Shown piece by piece: positions 53,295 through 62,543 of a DNA stretch of 64,000 nucleotides. Both the position numbers and the translations under genes were made by a program. The first letter of the stretch is position 1. Every line of letters begins with the position of its first letter. The stretch comes from Sulfurospirillum cavolei (GTDB lineage Bacteria > Campylobacterota > Campylobacteria > Campylobacterales > Sulfurospirillaceae): NCBI RefSeq assembly GCF_001548055.1, contig NZ_AP014724.1, forward strand, positions 2,170,001-2,234,000, written 5' to 3'. The notes beneath the pieces are model-generated. The model made no database searches and was not told the DNA's origin. It saw nothing but the letters and a program-made list of their open reading frames with translations.

Positions 53295-53981
53295 TTATTG
53301 TTCGATGACGCCGCCGAAACGCCTTTCGGTATGTTGGTATTCCGAAACGACGGTTTCGAGCTCTCCGACCGAAAAGTCCGGCCAGAGCGTTTTACTGAAA
53401 AAAAGTTCCGCGTACGCCGCTTGCCACAATAAAAAATTTGAAAGCCTGCAATCGCCGCCCGTGCGAATGAGCAGATCCACAGGTGGCATACCTGCCGTAT
53501 CCAAGCATGCTTCAAGGCTCTCTTTGCTCACGTCGCTTCTTACATGTAAGAGTTTGGAAACGGCTCGAACGATCTCGTCTTGCGCACCGTAATTAATCGC
53601 CAAAACTTGCGTCAAGCCCGTACAATGCGCGGTTTTCTCTTTAGCGTAGGCAATCTCTTTTTGTAACGTCGCAGAAAATCGGCTCATATCGCCGATGACG
53701 TCGAAACGGATATTGTGTTCTAAAAGCGTGGGGATTTCACTGTGTAAATACTTGGAGAGTAGCTTCATCAAAATACCGACTTCCGCCTTGGGGCGATTCC
53801 AGTTTTCGGTGCTAAATGCGTAGAGGGTAAGGTATTTGATGCCCATTTTTGCGGCATATTTGGTAATTTCGCGAACCTTTTTAGCCCCTTCTTTATGGCC
53901 AAACGAACGCTCTTTTCCCTGACGCTTTGCCCATCTTCCGTTACCGTCCATGATAATCGCTAAATGCACTAAATCATTCAT
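53295..53981 (-). CDS. uppS: undecaprenyl pyrophosphate synthase (isoprenyl transferase)
   Basis: A 228-residue cis-prenyltransferase that makes the C55 lipid carrier for cell wall synthesis. IIMDGNGRWAKRQGKERSFGHKEGAK carries the catalytic Asp, and YAFSTENWNRP and LIRTGGDCRLSNFLLWQAAYAELFF complete the family motifs. It is divergent from rho. CpG density returns to the high level here, so the accessory block ends just before it. Confidence 0.95.
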   Translation of the reverse strand: MNDLVHLAIIMDGNGRWAKRQGKERSFGHKEGAKKVREITKYAAKMGIKYLTLYAFSTENWNRPKAEVGILMKLLSKYLHSEIPTLLEHNIRFDVIGDMSRFSATLQKEIAYAKEKTAHCTGLTQVLAINYGAQDEIVRAVSKLLHVRSDVSKESLEACLDTAGMPPVDLLIRTGGDCRLSNFLLWQAAYAELFFSKTLWPDFSVGELETVVSEYQHTERRFGGVIEQ

Positions 53982-54044
53982 TTTTTTACTTCTTTTTACC
54001 CAAAATGATAAGCGCCATTCTATCTTTTTTCTCTTTAGCCCACC

Positions 54045-54073
54045 TTGACAAATCTTGCCACTTTGACTAAAAT
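54045..54073 (+). promoter_or_regulatory. sigma-70 promoter of rho
   Basis: TTGACA at 54045-54050, 17 bases, TAAAAT at 54068-54073. A leader of roughly 100-130 bases precedes the rho start. Confidence 0.7.
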
Positions 54074-54208
54074 TACGCCATCGCTACTTTTTAGATTTCT
54101 CGCAAAGTAGTCTCATAAAAATCGACTCAAGCAACTCTATTTTTGGGCATCTACCCTACCAGAGACTCTAGCTTCATGAACGATCAAACTAACAACAAAG
54201 AAGGCACA

Positions 54209-55582
54209 ATGAGCGGAACGACTCCCTCCCAAGCGACGACGCAACCCCAACCTTGCGCAAATCAGGCGCCAACCAACGGACAAGCAAAACCGACGTACTA
54301 TAACAAATCACGCACCCACGTTCCCGTTGACGGTTATAAAATCGAAAGCTTACGCACCACGCCTTTAGAAAAACTTCTTGAAATTGCCACCGAACTGGGC
54401 ATCGAAAATCCCAATGAACTTAAACGCCAAGATTTAATGTTCGAGATTTTAAAATCTCAAGTCAACCAAGGCGGATTTATTCTTTTTACGGGTATCTTAG
54501 AGATCGCAGGCGAGGGATACGGTTTTTTACGTGCGATGGATGCCAACTTTTCCGATAGCGCAAACGACGCTTACGTCAGCAGTACGCAAGTTAAAAAATT
54601 TGCCCTCCGAACGGGCGACATCGTTACCGGACAAGTCAGACCGCCCAAAGATCAAGAGCGTTACTACGCGCTTTTAAAAATCGAAGCGATCAACTATCTC
54701 CCGATGACGGAGAGCAAAAAACGTCCTCTTTTTGAAAACCTCACACCGCTTTACCCCACCGAAAAAATCAAACTCGAATACGATCCGATGAAAATTACCG
54801 GACGCGTACTCGATCTTTTTACGCCGATCGGTAAAGGTCAGCGCGGCCTGATCGTCGCACCTCCTAGAAGCGGTAAAACCGAATTGATGAAAGAGCTCGC
54901 ACACGGTATCGCACGCAATCATCCCGAGTCCGAACTCATCGTTTTACTCGTCGACGAGCGTCCCGAAGAGGTCACCGATATGCAACGTTGCGTTCAAGGC
55001 GAAGTCTATAGCTCAACCTTTGATATGCCCGCTTCCAATCACGTACGCGTCGCCAACCTCGTTATCGAAAAAGCCAAACGTCGCGTTGAGATGGGCAAAG
55101 ACGTTATCATCTTGCTGGACTCGATCACCAGACTTGCTCGTGCGTACAACACCGTCACGCCTTCCAGCGGTAAAGTTTTGAGCGGCGGCGTTGACGCCAA
55201 TGCCCTTCACAAACCCAAACGCTTTTTCGGCGCGGCAAGAAACATCGAAGACGGCGGTAGTTTGACCATTATCTCCACCGCGCTGATCGAAACGGGAAGC
55301 CGCATGGACGAAGTTATCTTTGAAGAATTCAAAGGTACGGGTAACAGTGAGATCGTCTTAGATCGCAACATCTCCGATCGTCGTATCTATCCGGCGATTA
55401 ACATTATGAAATCGGGAACGCGTAAAGAAGAGCTTCTTTTAAGCCCCGACACGCTTCAAAAAGTATGGGCGCTTCGCAGTGCGATCAACCAAATGGACGA
55501 CGTGGAAGCCCTCAAATTCCTTTACGCCAAGATGCTCAAAACCAAAGACAACGAAGAGCTTTTATCGATCATGAATGAATAA
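54209..55582 (+). CDS. rho: transcription termination factor Rho
   Basis: A hexameric RNA-translocating ATPase. The N-terminal helix-bundle domain ([35 protein letters not shown]), the cold-shock RNA-binding domain ([12 protein letters not shown]), Walker [28 protein letters not shown], and the Q/R-loop region [14 protein letters not shown] are present. ATG at 54209 is favoured by AAGG five bases upstream; ATG at 54176 is the alternative, and either adds only a Gln/Thr/Pro-rich tail. The gene starts a plus-strand run with dnaX. Confidence 0.96.
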   Translation: MSGTTPSQATTQPQPCANQAPTNGQAKPTYYNKSRTHVPVDGYKIESLRTTPLEKLLEIATELGIENPNELKRQDLMFEILKSQVNQGGFILFTGILEIAGEGYGFLRAMDANFSDSANDAYVSSTQVKKFALRTGDIVTGQVRPPKDQERYYALLKIEAINYLPMTESKKRPLFENLTPLYPTEKIKLEYDPMKITGRVLDLFTPIGKGQRGLIVAPPRSGKTELMKELAHGIARNHPESELIVLLVDERPEEVTDMQRCVQGEVYSSTFDMPASNHVRVANLVIEKAKRRVEMGKDVIILLDSITRLARAYNTVTPSSGKVLSGGVDANALHKPKRFFGAARNIEDGGSLTIISTALIETGSRMDEVIFEEFKGTGNSEIVLDRNISDRRIYPAINIMKSGTRKEELLLSPDTLQKVWALRSAINQMDDVEALKFLYAKMLKTKDNEELLSIMNE

Positions 55583-55602
55583 TTTTTTACAAAGGTAGCG
55601 TC

Positions 55603-57276
55603 GTGTCACAAGTACTTGCCCTCAAATATCGCCCCTCTTCGTTTGACAAGTTGATCGGCCAAGAAGCGATCGCACAGACGCTCTCTTTAGCCCTCAATCA
55701 AGACAGGCTTTCGCACGCCTACCTTTTTTCGGGACTTCGCGGAAGCGGTAAAACCTCGACCGCGCGCATTTTTGCCAAAGCCTTGGTGTGCGAAAACGGT
55801 CCGACTTCGACGCCGTGCGAAACTTGCGAACACTGCCTCAGCGCAAACGAAAACCGTCATATCGATATTATTGAAATGGACGCGGCTTCCAACCGCGGTA
55901 TCGACGACATACGCGAGCTCATCGAAAGCACCAAGTATAAACCCTCAAGCGCACGTTTCAAGATTTTTATCATTGATGAAGTTCACATGTTAACCACGCA
56001 AGCGTTTAATGCGCTCTTAAAAACCTTGGAAGAGCCCCCAAGTTACGTCAAATTTATCTTAGCGACGACCGATCCGTTAAAACTTCCGGCAACGATCTTA
56101 TCGCGTGTGCAACACTTTCGTTTTAAGCAAATCAAACAAAGCGACGTCGTCAACCACCTCTGCCATATTCTCAACCTTGAAAACATTGAGTACGAAAAAG
56201 AGGCTCTCGAGATGATTTCACGTGCCGGAAACGGTTCGCTGCGCGACACGTTGACCCTGCTCGATCAAGCGATTATCTTTTCAAAAGGCTACATTACACC
56301 CGAAAACGTCGCTTCGATGCTCGGACTTTTAGATCCCAAGCAACTCGACATCTTGTTTACGGCGATTTTAAACCGTAACAAACTCGAACTCTTGGCAATG
56401 ATTAAAGAGTTGGAGAGCTATGAGTGCGAAGTGGTTCTCGACGAATTGATCGCCTATTTGAAAAACGCTTTTTTCGAACAAGATCGACGCTTTTCGACCC
56501 TTTTGTACGAACGTTTTTTCAAAATTCTTAGCGAAGCCAAAAGCCTTCTTTACATCAATGCCGACAACGGCTTTGTGCTTTCGTTGGTTTTATTTAAAAT
56601 GGTCGAAGCCACTAACATTAAGACCATCGAAGAGATGATCGATTCGTTGGAAAAGGAGAAGTTTCGCTTACCCGCCGCTACGACGGAGTCATCGGAACAA
56701 CATGAAGAAGCACCTCTTAAAGAGACTCAAAAAGAGACAGAGCATACCGGCGTTCAAGATCACGGCGTTACCGACGCGCAATTGTATGCGCGTTTATGCG
56801 AAAAACTGCTCGATCGCAACGTCGAACTCGGCGAATGTTTTCAAAACCATATTCGCTTTGAACGTTTTCAAGATCACGTCTTAACGCTCAATTCCAGTGC
56901 AAAAGACGAATCCGCCAAAATTTTAAAACACAACTCGGCAATCATCCGACATTTCGTCCAAGACGTTTTCGGCTTTGAAAGCCAAATCAAAATCGTTAAA
57001 ACCGATGCTCCCGCAACGCAAAGTGCCGTGCCCGCACCTTTGGCGCATGAATCCTCGGCGATGCTCGAAGATTTGCCTTTGGAAGACGACAGCAACTATT
57101 CGATGATCGAAAACACGACGTTTGAAGGTGCGCCGCAAAGCGAAAGTTGTGCGACGGGAGCGATGATGAGCATGCAAAAAGAGTTGGATGCTACGGAAAT
57201 TTTAAATACGCCGTTCGTACAAAAAGCGACCGATCTTTTTGTGGCACAAAAAATTCAAATTCGTCAAAAAGTTTAA
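55603..57276 (+). CDS. dnaX: DNA polymerase III subunit gamma/tau
   Basis: A 557-residue clamp-loader ATPase. Walker A GLRGSGKTSTA near residues 45-55, zinc-binding cysteines in CENGPTSTPCETCEHC, Walker B FIIDEVHML and sensor TTDP are clear. The C-terminal half is variable and Glu-rich, as expected for a tau-type tail. GTG start at 55603 with AAAGG upstream. No obvious slippery site for a gamma product was found by eye. Confidence 0.95.
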   Translation: MSQVLALKYRPSSFDKLIGQEAIAQTLSLALNQDRLSHAYLFSGLRGSGKTSTARIFAKALVCENGPTSTPCETCEHCLSANENRHIDIIEMDAASNRGIDDIRELIESTKYKPSSARFKIFIIDEVHMLTTQAFNALLKTLEEPPSYVKFILATTDPLKLPATILSRVQHFRFKQIKQSDVVNHLCHILNLENIEYEKEALEMISRAGNGSLRDTLTLLDQAIIFSKGYITPENVASMLGLLDPKQLDILFTAILNRNKLELLAMIKELESYECEVVLDELIAYLKNAFFEQDRRFSTLLYERFFKILSEAKSLLYINADNGFVLSLVLFKMVEATNIKTIEEMIDSLEKEKFRLPAATTESSEQHEEAPLKETQKETEHTGVQDHGVTDAQLYARLCEKLLDRNVELGECFQNHIRFERFQDHVLTLNSSAKDESAKILKHNSAIIRHFVQDVFGFESQIKIVKTDAPATQSAVPAPLAHESSAMLEDLPLEDDSNYSMIENTTFEGAPQSESCATGAMMSMQKELDATEILNTPFVQKATDLFVAQKIQIRQKV

Positions 57277-57278
57277 CC

Positions 57279-57776
57279 ATGGAAAAAATTCTTATCATCA
57301 ACACGGGCGGAACGTTTAACAAACGCTACAATCCGCTCAAAGGCGAGCTCGAAGTTCCCAAAGACGGTATCGCACCCGAAGCGATTTTACGCTACTGCTA
57401 CAATACCGCTTACGAACTCGTCAACATCATTCATAAAGACAGCCTCGAGATGAACGATGAGGATCGAGCTTTACTGCTTCAAACCGTTCAAGCCTCTTCC
57501 CATCGTAAAGTCATTATCCTTCACGGTACCGACACGATGGACGTCAGCGCGGCTTTTCTTGCCTTACATGTCAAAGATAAAATCGTCACTTTAACCGGAG
57601 CAATGGTTCCTTTTCACATCGAGACCGTTGAAGCAACCGCTAATTTTGCGATGGTTTTAGGCGATATTATGCGCAATAATCAAGCGGGAATTTACATCGG
57701 TATGCACGGTTGCGTCGCACCCTATAACCTGCTTTATAAAAATCGACAAAAAGGTATTTTCGAGCCCGTTCGTTAA
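57279..57776 (+). CDS. single-domain asparaginase-like protein
   Basis: A 165-residue protein that corresponds only to the N-terminal domain of type I/II asparaginases. The first catalytic Thr motif NTGGTFNKRY and the second one HGTDTMDVSA with Asp are both present, followed by LTGAMVPF. The C-terminal domain that completes the active site of the enzyme is missing. It could be a dimer with its own active site or a binding protein. It starts three bases after the dnaX stop. Confidence 0.85.
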   Translation: MEKILIINTGGTFNKRYNPLKGELEVPKDGIAPEAILRYCYNTAYELVNIIHKDSLEMNDEDRALLLQTVQASSHRKVIILHGTDTMDVSAAFLALHVKDKIVTLTGAMVPFHIETVEATANFAMVLGDIMRNNQAGIYIGMHGCVAPYNLLYKNRQKGIFEPVR

Positions 57777-58522
57777 AGGGCTCTGATCTCTTGGGTTTTT
57801 TGAAATAGAAAATGGCTCATCACGATCACGTAGTAAGGATAAATTAACACGCCAAATACCGGAATCAACGTTAAAGCGAAGCATACCAAAGAGATTCCGC
57901 GCATCGAAGCGGCATAACGACCTTTCAAGCGTAAATACTCCTCTTTTGAATTCAGTAACGACGATACGTCGAGAACCAAAAGTTTATGAAACATGTAAAA
58001 AACGGGAACGAGTAGGATAAAATTAAAAACGGGGATCAACGCCAAAGGCAACAAAAGGATCAACAAGACTCCCGTAATCAAAAGCGTTTTGGCGACAAAT
58101 CCCAAATACGACAATAACGCCATAGCTCTCATGTGAACGTTCGGGTAGTAAGTCTTTCCGATCTCTTGGATAAAGTATCCCGCGAACAATCCGACGATGA
58201 TAGAATAAACCATCAAAAAAAGATAGTACACCACTAACATCGATGTGATAAAAAAAAGAATACCGACGACGGTTTTCGCGATAACAAAAAGCGAAATAAG
58301 GCTAAAAAGCCACGTCTGTTCGAAATTGCCCTCAAAGCCTTGAAGCCACTCGCCGAGCCAAACGCTTAACGCGCCGATGCCCCCAAAACTCAGCCAAATC
58401 ATCGCGATGAAAAAAAGAAGGGTTAAGACAAACGAGAGAAGCGACACAAGAAGAACCCTTGGAGAAAGCGTATCTCCAAGAGCCAAAGTAAAACTGTTTA
58501 AGAGCGAACGTTGCGGTTGCAT
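57773..58522 (-). CDS. EI24/CysZ-like membrane protein
   Basis: A 249-residue polytopic protein with about four long membrane segments and the EI24-domain pattern (VYSIIVGLFAGYFIQEIGKTYYP and LLPLALIPVFNFILLVPVFYMFHKLL). CysZ relatives mediate sulfate uptake, but this looser member cannot be assigned a substrate. It is convergent with the asparaginase-like gene (four-base overlap) and follows the DUF945 gene by four bases. Confidence 0.85.
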   Translation of the reverse strand: MQPQRSLLNSFTLALGDTLSPRVLLVSLLSFVLTLLFFIAMIWLSFGGIGALSVWLGEWLQGFEGNFEQTWLFSLISLFVIAKTVVGILFFITSMLVVYYLFLMVYSIIVGLFAGYFIQEIGKTYYPNVHMRAMALLSYLGFVAKTLLITGVLLILLLPLALIPVFNFILLVPVFYMFHKLLVLDVSSLLNSKEEYLRLKGRYAASMRGISLVCFALTLIPVFGVLIYPYYVIVMSHFLFQKTQEIRAL

Positions 58523-58526
58523 CGTT

Positions 58527-59918
58527 TTATTGGATCGCCTGATCGTTAACGCTTAAAACGCCTTTTTTAAAGGCAATGTCGTACACGAAAAAATCACCCT
58601 CGGCTTTACCTAGCGCAAAATCCGAAGGCGCGGTTAGGTTCAGAGCTTCCAACGTCGTGCGATCGTCTTTATGCAACTTAAACTTAGCACTCACGTCCAA
58701 AAGCGTCATGGCGGAGAGAGGGTTGTTATTGGCGTCAAAGTCGTTTTGAGGAATTTGCAACGTCGAAGTGAGCGTCACGTCTTTAAGGGCAAGAACGCCG
58801 CGCATATTTTTAAGTCCGACGTTAAAGTCCAATTTGAGTCCGTGACGGATCAATTCGCTCACGTCGCCGACTAAAGCCTGCTCACCGCCGCCTTGAGGTG
58901 CTAGCATCAGCCGATTGTAATCGCCTTGAAGCTTTTTAATCGTCGCGGCATCGACGCCTTTTAAGGCAAGCGTCGCATTGAGCGTTTCCAGTGAAACCGA
59001 CTCTGCGTTGGAAGCAGCGTTCAGCCCGTTTAAGGCGTATTCGGCTTTGGCGTTCCATTGCTTGTTGTTTTCTTCCGCACTGCTCATAATTTTCATCCCG
59101 CCAAGCGACATGTTAAACGTGCTGTAAGGTTCTTTGACCGATAGAAGGTAACTGCCCAACGAGAAGTCGCCTTTGTTGTTAAGATCGTCTTTATAATCAA
59201 ACGTATAGCGAAGGTTTTCTAAACGGCTTTGCAGGGTCAAATCGGATGCATTCACGCCGAATAGTTGCTTTTGAATACCCAAAACGCCTTGCATGACGCC
59301 GGCACGCTCATGAAGCGTCAGCGCATTGCCGGAGGTTTCGATTTGTACCGTTCCCTCTTTCATCGCCAACTCTTCTTTGATGTCTTTCATCGCAAACGAT
59401 TTGAGACGTTCGTCGCTTCCAAAAATCATCGTAAACGCCAACACACCTTTATCGACGATCGGATTGAGCACTTTAGCAACGTCCGGATTTTGAGACAAAG
59501 CCTCTTGAACCGAACGAGGCAATTTGGCTAAAGCCAAAGAGACGGTTACGTCGCTTGGCAAAAGATGCGAACAAACGACTTCGCCTTTAAAACTCAAACC
59601 GCCTAGCACCTCGCGAATATCCGCATCGTCTTCTTGCGTCAAACCTTGCGCCAAAATAGCGTATTGCGGATTTTTTGCAACCAACGTATCGAGTATAAAA
59701 TCACGCACTTTAGCGGCATCGTCGATTTCAAGAGTGAATGTACGCGTACCGTTTACGTAACCGCTTTTTGAGAGCATCTCCTGTTTAAAACCGTGTCCTT
59801 CGAGAAAGCGTTTTGTCTCATCGAGCTTTGCGTCCACGCGCGAAGAGATGTAAAGAGGCGTCAGCGCGAGTGCCGCAATGACGACACCTCCGCCGATAAG
59901 GTATTTTGTACTCGACAT
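58527..59918 (-). CDS. DUF945 (YdgA-like) family protein
   Basis: A 463-residue protein. An N-terminal signal anchor (YLIGGGVVIAALALTPLYISS) is followed by the DUF945 opening SRVDAKLDETKRFLEGHGFKQEMLSKSGYVNGTRTFTLEI and long beta-rich repeats. It is expected to sit in the periplasm, tethered to the inner membrane. Role unknown. It shares an operon with the EI24-like gene. Confidence 0.85.
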   Translation of the reverse strand: MSSTKYLIGGGVVIAALALTPLYISSRVDAKLDETKRFLEGHGFKQEMLSKSGYVNGTRTFTLEIDDAAKVRDFILDTLVAKNPQYAILAQGLTQEDDADIREVLGGLSFKGEVVCSHLLPSDVTVSLALAKLPRSVQEALSQNPDVAKVLNPIVDKGVLAFTMIFGSDERLKSFAMKDIKEELAMKEGTVQIETSGNALTLHERAGVMQGVLGIQKQLFGVNASDLTLQSRLENLRYTFDYKDDLNNKGDFSLGSYLLSVKEPYSTFNMSLGGMKIMSSAEENNKQWNAKAEYALNGLNAASNAESVSLETLNATLALKGVDAATIKKLQGDYNRLMLAPQGGGEQALVGDVSELIRHGLKLDFNVGLKNMRGVLALKDVTLTSTLQIPQNDFDANNNPLSAMTLLDVSAKFKLHKDDRTTLEALNLTAPSDFALGKAEGDFFVYDIAFKKGVLSVNDQAIQ

Positions 59919-59931
59919 AGAGTGCCTTTGT

Positions 59932-60258
59932 TTAAGATTTATAACCTATCACGTAATAGGTATTTTTGTTAGGAACTTTTTCCACCGTAATTTTGTACTT
60001 GGCCGACCATTTCAAGATCATATCGTTGACTTCTTCGATCATTTCGCTGCTGGGTGCTTCGTTTTTAATTTTAAAATAATCTTTGTTGCTGGAAAGTGCT
60101 ACAAAACCGTGGTATGCTTTGAGTGCGTCGTGCAGAGCAATGAGGTGTTTTTCGACGTTTTCAAATCCTACGGTATGAGCAATGACGCGATCCAATTGCG
60201 CTTCGGTACTTGGGGTTAACCCGTATCCAAGTTGCGTTAAAATAGCCTGTTTATGCAT
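59932..60258 (-). CDS. hypothetical protein, 108 aa
   Basis: Function not recognised. A soluble alpha/beta protein: about two thirds helical (STEAQLDRVIAHTVGFENVEKHLIALHDAL) and ending in a beta hairpin (KITVEKVPNKNTYYVIGYKS). AAGGAG lies seven bases before the ATG. It lies 13 bases upstream of the DUF945 gene on the same strand, so it probably belongs to that operon. Confidence 0.8.
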   Translation of the reverse strand: MHKQAILTQLGYGLTPSTEAQLDRVIAHTVGFENVEKHLIALHDALKAYHGFVALSSNKDYFKIKNEAPSSEMIEEVNDMILKWSAKYKITVEKVPNKNTYYVIGYKS

Positions 60259-60282
60259 CGTTTCTCCTTATAAATTGGGTTG

Positions 60283-60468
60283 TTTTTTATCTTTGACACG
60301 CTTTTAGAGCTAAGCTCTAAAAGCTACGCTAACGCTGAGTTCTCTTCGGCAGAGTGCCCAGCGCACTTTTGGTGCTTTTTTATCTTTAACACGCCTTTAG
60401 AGCTAAGCTCTAAACGCTACGTTAACACTGAGTTTTGCCAGACGCAATGCCCAGCGCACCTTCGGTGC
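60283..60468. repeat. two tandem 93-base palindromic repeat units
   Basis: Units at 60283-60375 and 60376-60468. Each contains a near-perfect palindrome TTTAGAGCTAAGCTCTAAA and ends with a GCGCAC..(C)TT..GGTGC hairpin. Divergence between units is concentrated in the middle. The position right after prfB suggests that the last hairpin also ends the prfB transcript. Confidence 0.8.
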
Positions 60469-60501
60469 TTTTACTTCTTGCAAAATTGATTGCGCAACAC
60501 G

Positions 60502-61599
60502 TCATTGGCGTTTTTGTGCGATTAGCACGTCTTCGATTACTTTGGAAATATCGCCGTCGAGAATGTTGTTGACTTGCGAATAAGCGATATTGCTTCGATT
60601 GTCTTTAACTTGCTGGTAAGGTGCTAAAACGTAACTGCGAATCTGATGTCCCCAACCGATTTCGCTCTTTTCGATACCGTCTTTTTCGGCTTGTTGCTTT
60701 TCAAGTTCCAATTCGTATAAACGCGATTTGAGCATCTTCATCGCCGATGCGCGGTTTTTATGCTGTGAACGATCGTTTTGACACTGTACGACGATACCAG
60801 TGGGAAGGTGGGTAATACGAATCGCACTGTCGGTTTTGTTGACATGTTGACCTCCCGCACCGCCGGAGCGATAGGTATCGACTTTCAAATCTTTTTCGTC
60901 GATGACAATGTCGATATCGTCGTCTACTTCGGGGGAAACCATCACCGAACTAAACGACGTGTGACGTTTGGCGTTCGCGTCAAAAGGGCTAATACGCACC
61001 AAACGATGAATGCCGTTTTCGACTTTGAGATAGCCGTAAGCGTTTTCCCCGCGGATAATAAAACTCACGTCCTTAATACCCGCTTCTTCGCCCTCTTGGT
61101 AGTCTAAGACTTCAACTTTAAAGCCGCATCGCTCCGCCCAGCGCAAGTACATGCGGTACAAAATACTCGCCCAGTCTTGGCTTTCCGTTCCGCCCGCACC
61201 CGGGTGAATCGAAATAATGGCGTCGTTACCGTCGTTCTCGCCGCTTAACATCATGGCGATTTCAAGATCGGTAATGTGCGTTTCCAAATGCTCCGCATCT
61301 TTAAAAAGCTCCTCGATCGTCGCCTCATCGTTTTCCGCGTTCGCCATTTCGTACAAATCGCCCGCGTCGTCTACGACGGTTTTGGCTTTCGTATAACGCT
61401 CCAACAAGGAGTTTAACGCGCGTTTTTCTTTTTGAATTTCACCCGCTTTTTTGGCGTCGTTCCAAAATTCGGGATCGTGTTCAATTGCATCTATTTCGTC
61501 GAGGCGTGTTTGAATTTCGTTTGGTTTAATGATCTGCGCGATATTATCGACTTTCGTGGTCAATTTTTTGAGCAGTTCCGTATACTCGTAATTATCCAA
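60502..61599 (-). CDS. prfB: peptide chain release factor 2
   Basis: RF2 terminates translation at UGA and UAA. The 365-residue protein has the GGQ catalytic loop in [19 protein letters not shown] and the stop-codon reading SPF tripeptide in [17 protein letters not shown] at 61599 is the likely start, with AAGGA six bases upstream, and gives the canonical RF2 length; a longer frame starts at 61632. The whole protein is in one frame, without the programmed +1 frameshift found in many bacteria. Confidence 0.95.
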   Translation of the reverse strand: MDNYEYTELLKKLTTKVDNIAQIIKPNEIQTRLDEIDAIEHDPEFWNDAKKAGEIQKEKRALNSLLERYTKAKTVVDDAGDLYEMANAENDEATIEELFKDAEHLETHITDLEIAMMLSGENDGNDAIISIHPGAGGTESQDWASILYRMYLRWAERCGFKVEVLDYQEGEEAGIKDVSFIIRGENAYGYLKVENGIHRLVRISPFDANAKRHTSFSSVMVSPEVDDDIDIVIDEKDLKVDTYRSGGAGGQHVNKTDSAIRITHLPTGIVVQCQNDRSQHKNRASAMKMLKSRLYELELEKQQAEKDGIEKSEIGWGHQIRSYVLAPYQQVKDNRSNIAYSQVNNILDGDISKVIEDVLIAQKRQ

Positions 61600-61713
61600 A
61601 TACCTTCCTTTTGCTATAATACGCTCTTTCAAAGAGACTTCTCAAACCTCTAACGTCCCATCAACGTCTTGGATCGTTAAAGAAGTCTATTATTTTACTC
61701 AAAAGTGCCTAAA

Positions 61714-62535
61714 ATGAAAATAGTACATACCTTAAGCGAGCTCATTGCCGCGCGTGCCGAACTTCAAGGTTCGGTTGGACTGGTTCCGACGATGGGAGCG
61801 CTGCACAACGGACATCTCTCTCTCCTTCAACAATCCACGGCGCAAAACGACCGTACGATCGTTTCGATTTTTGTCAATCCGACGCAATTTTTACCCGGAG
61901 AAGACCTCGACAAATACCCTAGAAAACCCGAAGCCGATATTAAAATTTGCGAATTGGCGGGTGTCGACGTGCTTTTTATGCCCCGACCCGAGGAGATGTA
62001 CGCGACGATCGAACCGACGATTCACGCCCCTAGCTCTAAAGCTTACATTTTGGAAGGATTGGCGCGTCCGGGACACTTTGACGGCGTTTTGCGCGTCGTT
62101 TTAAAATTGTTCAATCTGACCAAGCCGACGCGGGCGTATTTCGGGAAAAAAGATGCTCAACAACTCTATCTCATTCAAAATATGATCACATGCCTCTTTT
62201 TGGACATCACGATCGTTCCGTGCGAAATTATCCGCGAAGACGACGGATTGGCACTTTCGAGCCGTAACACTTATTTAAATCCCGAAGAACGCCGTGAAGC
62301 TTTAAAACTGTGCGAGTCGCTCAAATGCGCAACCTATTTGGTTATGAAGGGAGAACGCGATATTTCCGTGATTCAAGCGGCGATGCTTCAAGCCTTAAAG
62401 CCTTTACATGTCGAATATGCGGTTATTTTAAACCGCGATTTTGATACAATACCTACATTACATGTCGGTCATTCGATTATTTTAGTCTGCGCCAAAGTCG
62501 GTACGACGCGTTTGATCGATAATTTATGGATTTAA
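61714..62535 (+). CDS. panC: pantothenate synthetase
   Basis: A 273-residue enzyme that joins pantoate and beta-alanine. The HIGH-like motif is [15 protein letters not shown] near residues 28-42, then [17 protein letters not shown] and the KMSKS-like [10 protein letters not shown]. It is divergent from prfB and overlaps the beginning of the open frame of rimO. A weak start at 61714 is used; GTG at 61705 is an alternative. Confidence 0.96.
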   Translation: MKIVHTLSELIAARAELQGSVGLVPTMGALHNGHLSLLQQSTAQNDRTIVSIFVNPTQFLPGEDLDKYPRKPEADIKICELAGVDVLFMPRPEEMYATIEPTIHAPSSKAYILEGLARPGHFDGVLRVVLKLFNLTKPTRAYFGKKDAQQLYLIQNMITCLFLDITIVPCEIIREDDGLALSSRNTYLNPEERREALKLCESLKCATYLVMKGERDISVIQAAMLQALKPLHVEYAVILNRDFDTIPTLHVGHSIILVCAKVGTTRLIDNLWI

Positions 62536-62543
62536 GGACACCC

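Larger units (their letters stand above)
9137..53549. repeat. dispersed palindrome TTACATGTAA, 15 perfect copies
   Basis: Perfect copies start at 9137, 11472, 13900, 18808, 19660, 32890, 44853, 45203, 48609, 49093, 51064, 51432, 51800, 51863 and 53540. They lie both in genes and between genes. One-mismatch relatives occur at many more sites, for example near 689, 9469, 25287, 36283, 39203, 43905 and 57991. With about 42% G+C the chance expectation for 64 kb is roughly 0.1-0.2. Ten of the perfect copies fall in the CpG-poor stretches at 17.65-19.67 and 42.2-53.25 kb. Confidence 0.85.

Noticed and set aside
55603-57276. Programmed frameshift in dnaX
   Set aside because: No clear A-AAA-AAG heptamer with a downstream hairpin near the domain III border was seen.
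60280-60489. 69-residue ORF with repeated peptide units on the plus strand
   Set aside because: It follows from a 93-base tandem palindromic repeat whose period is divisible by three. It has no ribosome site, and its codons coincide with hairpins; similar frames are often mis-annotated from repeats.
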